A DNA stretch of 64,000 bases from Patiriisocius sp047731265 (GTDB lineage: Bacteria > Bacteroidota > Bacteroidia > Flavobacteriales > Flavobacteriaceae): positions 3,472,001 to 3,536,000 of the forward strand of contig NZ_CP159835.1 in NCBI RefSeq assembly GCF_047731265.1, read 5' to 3'. The notes below the pieces were generated by a model. That model was not told where the DNA came from, did not search any database, and saw only the letters and a program-made list of their open reading frames with translations. This document shows positions 62,613-64,000 of this stretch, piece after piece. Made by a program: the position numbers and the translations under genes. Each line of letters starts with the position of its first letter. Positions within the stretch are counted from its first letter, which is position 1.

Positions 62613-63923
62613 ATGTTTTTTCTTTTACTACATTTTTTTCATAGTTGAGAAACAGGCGTCGGTGTTACTGATGAACAATTAGAAGATCCAAATGACCCAA
62701 TAGACGATCCTAATGATAATCCCAATAATAGTTCTAGAAGGTTTTCAGACTATATGAGTGAAACTATTATCCCTACACCTAGTGCAGTAAATTTAAACTC
62801 CATTTATACAAAGTATGTTAATGCTTCAGGAATAACAGTTTAGGAACCAATGACGTAAGGGACCAAGCATTGATTAACGCTAGTGAAACCATTGAATTTG
62901 TGCTAACAGGAATTGGTTCGATAAGGAATAGGTTAATTATGAATGGTAATTATGCCGTTATATTTGAAGATGGTACCTCTTAATGATATTCCAGAGGTAA
63001 TAGCAAATGGAATTCCTTGTTGTTTTGGAGGTGTTTATAAAGGAGGTACTGCAAATGTCTTGGTGTCTCCAGAACACAGTTTAGTCTGTGACCCTTTTGA
63101 TGGAAGTATAGTAACATTTGTAGCAGGAAACATATTTATTCACGAGATGGCGCATATGATTGGGTTAGGTGCAATTCGATTATTAGACAGTGGTTTCCAA
63201 TCTACTATTGTGTCTAGATGTAGTAGCCCTATTTCTAGTGGCTTATGGAGTGACAGCTAGGCGGCTATCAATGACAGAGGATATTTTGCTGAAGATGTAA
63301 CTATTTGGTATGGAAAAAACTGGATTAATGATCCTATAAGAAATGAAATTAGTACGCGAGGTCAACTTGAAGTGTATGATAACCAATTGCATAATTTAAT
63401 TGCTTCAAAAATAAATAACCGAACAGATGTTCCCGGTTGTCGAGCATCTATTATTTCGGTCACCACTGCAGATTGTCTAGAAAAAATAGTAGATATAGAT
63501 GGCAATGTGTATGAAATGGTAAACATTGGTCCTATGCGTTGGATGAAAGAAAATTTACGAACTACACGCCATAAAGACGGTTCTGTTATTTTAGACCTTC
63601 CTGATAATACAGACTGGAAAAATACTTCTCAAGGCGCTTGGAGTTTTTATGACAATGATCCTAGTTTAGATATATATGGTAAAATCTATAACACAAGAGC
63701 AGCTCAAAACACGGCTGGATTATGCCCCCAAGGATGGCAAGTGCCTTCCATTCAAGAGTTAACAGATTTAACACAATATGGAGGAGGTACTTTTCATATT
63801 TCAACAACACCCAATAATGAACAAAAAGTGTATTCTAAATCTATATTTGACAATTCAGATTACATTTTCATTAATCCTCTTGAACAAAATCATGGTGTAA
63901 GCTGCAGATGTATGAAAGACTAA
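62613..63923 (+). pseudogene. Broken lipoprotein metallopeptidase with C-terminal FISUMP domain
   Basis: Start MFFLLLHFFHS is a lipoprotein signal whose lipobox cysteine codon is TGA (62646-62648). The frame goes on as ETGVGVTDEQLEDPNDP, meets TAG at 62841, moves to another frame (GTNDVRDQALINASETIEFV) and returns near 62985 (VPLNDIPEVIANGIPCCFGG). A zinc motif HEMAH lies at 63141-63155. TAG at 63258 interrupts LWSDS/AAINDRGYFAEDVT. From about 63490 a FISUMP domain (GNVYEMVNIGPMRWMKENLR ... GLCPQGWQVPS ... GVSCRCMKD) ends at TAA-region 63923. Two stops and two shifts show the gene is dead. Confidence 0.7.
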
Positions 63924-64000
63924 CGCTACTATTAAGCCAAGTTAATAGGGCTGCAAAAACTAAAATATTATTTTATTGAGAATATCTTGTTTTTATATTT

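Noticed and set aside
63258..63260. TAG inside the metallopeptidase-FISUMP frame considered as programmed readthrough
   Set aside because: The same gene carries a second and third stop and two frameshifts, so decay is simpler.

Overview
The window is chromosomal DNA from a member of the Bacteroidota, most probably a marine or cold-water Flavobacteriaceae. This rests on strong AT bias, promoters of the Bacteroidota form TTG-N19/20-TAnnTTTG, almost no Shine-Dalgarno signals, three secreted enzymes with C-terminal type IX secretion (T9SS) sorting tails, type B ribosomal protein L31, the alternative Bacteroidota GlmU family, a fused E1 alpha/beta 2-oxoacid dehydrogenase and DUF4199. No rRNA, tRNA, CRISPR array, prophage or intact insertion sequence was recognised.

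Layout. 1-7300: carB (cut by the left edge), rpmH, a TPR-like membrane protein, a TlpA-like protein, two gene relics, a TSUP permease, a lytic transglycosylase, a hydrolase, a small GNAT protein and mtaB. 7900-21900: a peptide-binding lipoprotein, a secreted gene split by a frameshift, alternative glmU with a 75-bp tandem repeat in its leader, rpmE2, DUF4199 with a GT2 glycosyltransferase, a phosphohexomutase with an MsbA-type ABC exporter, an ECF sigma operon and a BNR-repeat lipoprotein. 22000-27100: an RsmB-type methyltransferase and two T9SS cargo enzymes (endonuclease I, alpha/beta hydrolase). 27100-31000: an accessory patch with a decayed gene, a 614-residue protein ending in a PD-(D/E)XK nuclease domain, and a secreted orphan. 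31000-38000: dnaK, a broken SnoaL/nucleotide-cyclase gene, an MFS transporter and a membrane sulfatase-like protein. 37500-42100: a second DNA polymerase III alpha subunit with a degenerate PHP domain, next to the Y-family polymerase DinB, a likely mutagenic repair pair. 42100-62200: two gene relics, glmM, acpH-like, ggt, uvrA, a LOG-family protein, a T9SS nuclease/phosphatase, an M1-like protein fused to a probable beta-barrel, E1 alpha/beta, a lipoprotein esterase and uvrD/pcrA. 62600-63923: a broken lipoprotein metallopeptidase with a FISUMP domain.

Genes that work together: glmM and alternative glmU in UDP-GlcNAc synthesis; uvrA, uvrD, dnaE and dinB in DNA repair and lesion bypass; rpmH and rpmE2 in the ribosome; the sigma factor, its putative regulator and a Spy-like protein in one stress operon. 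A notable feature is the density of decayed genes (about ten relics, frameshifts or in-frame stops in 64 kb), lying between otherwise intact housekeeping genes. I saw no clear new multigene system. The best candidates for new biology are the PD-(D/E)XK protein at 28044-29888, the M1-like/barrel protein at 52954-55770 and the repeat-bearing leader of alternative glmU.
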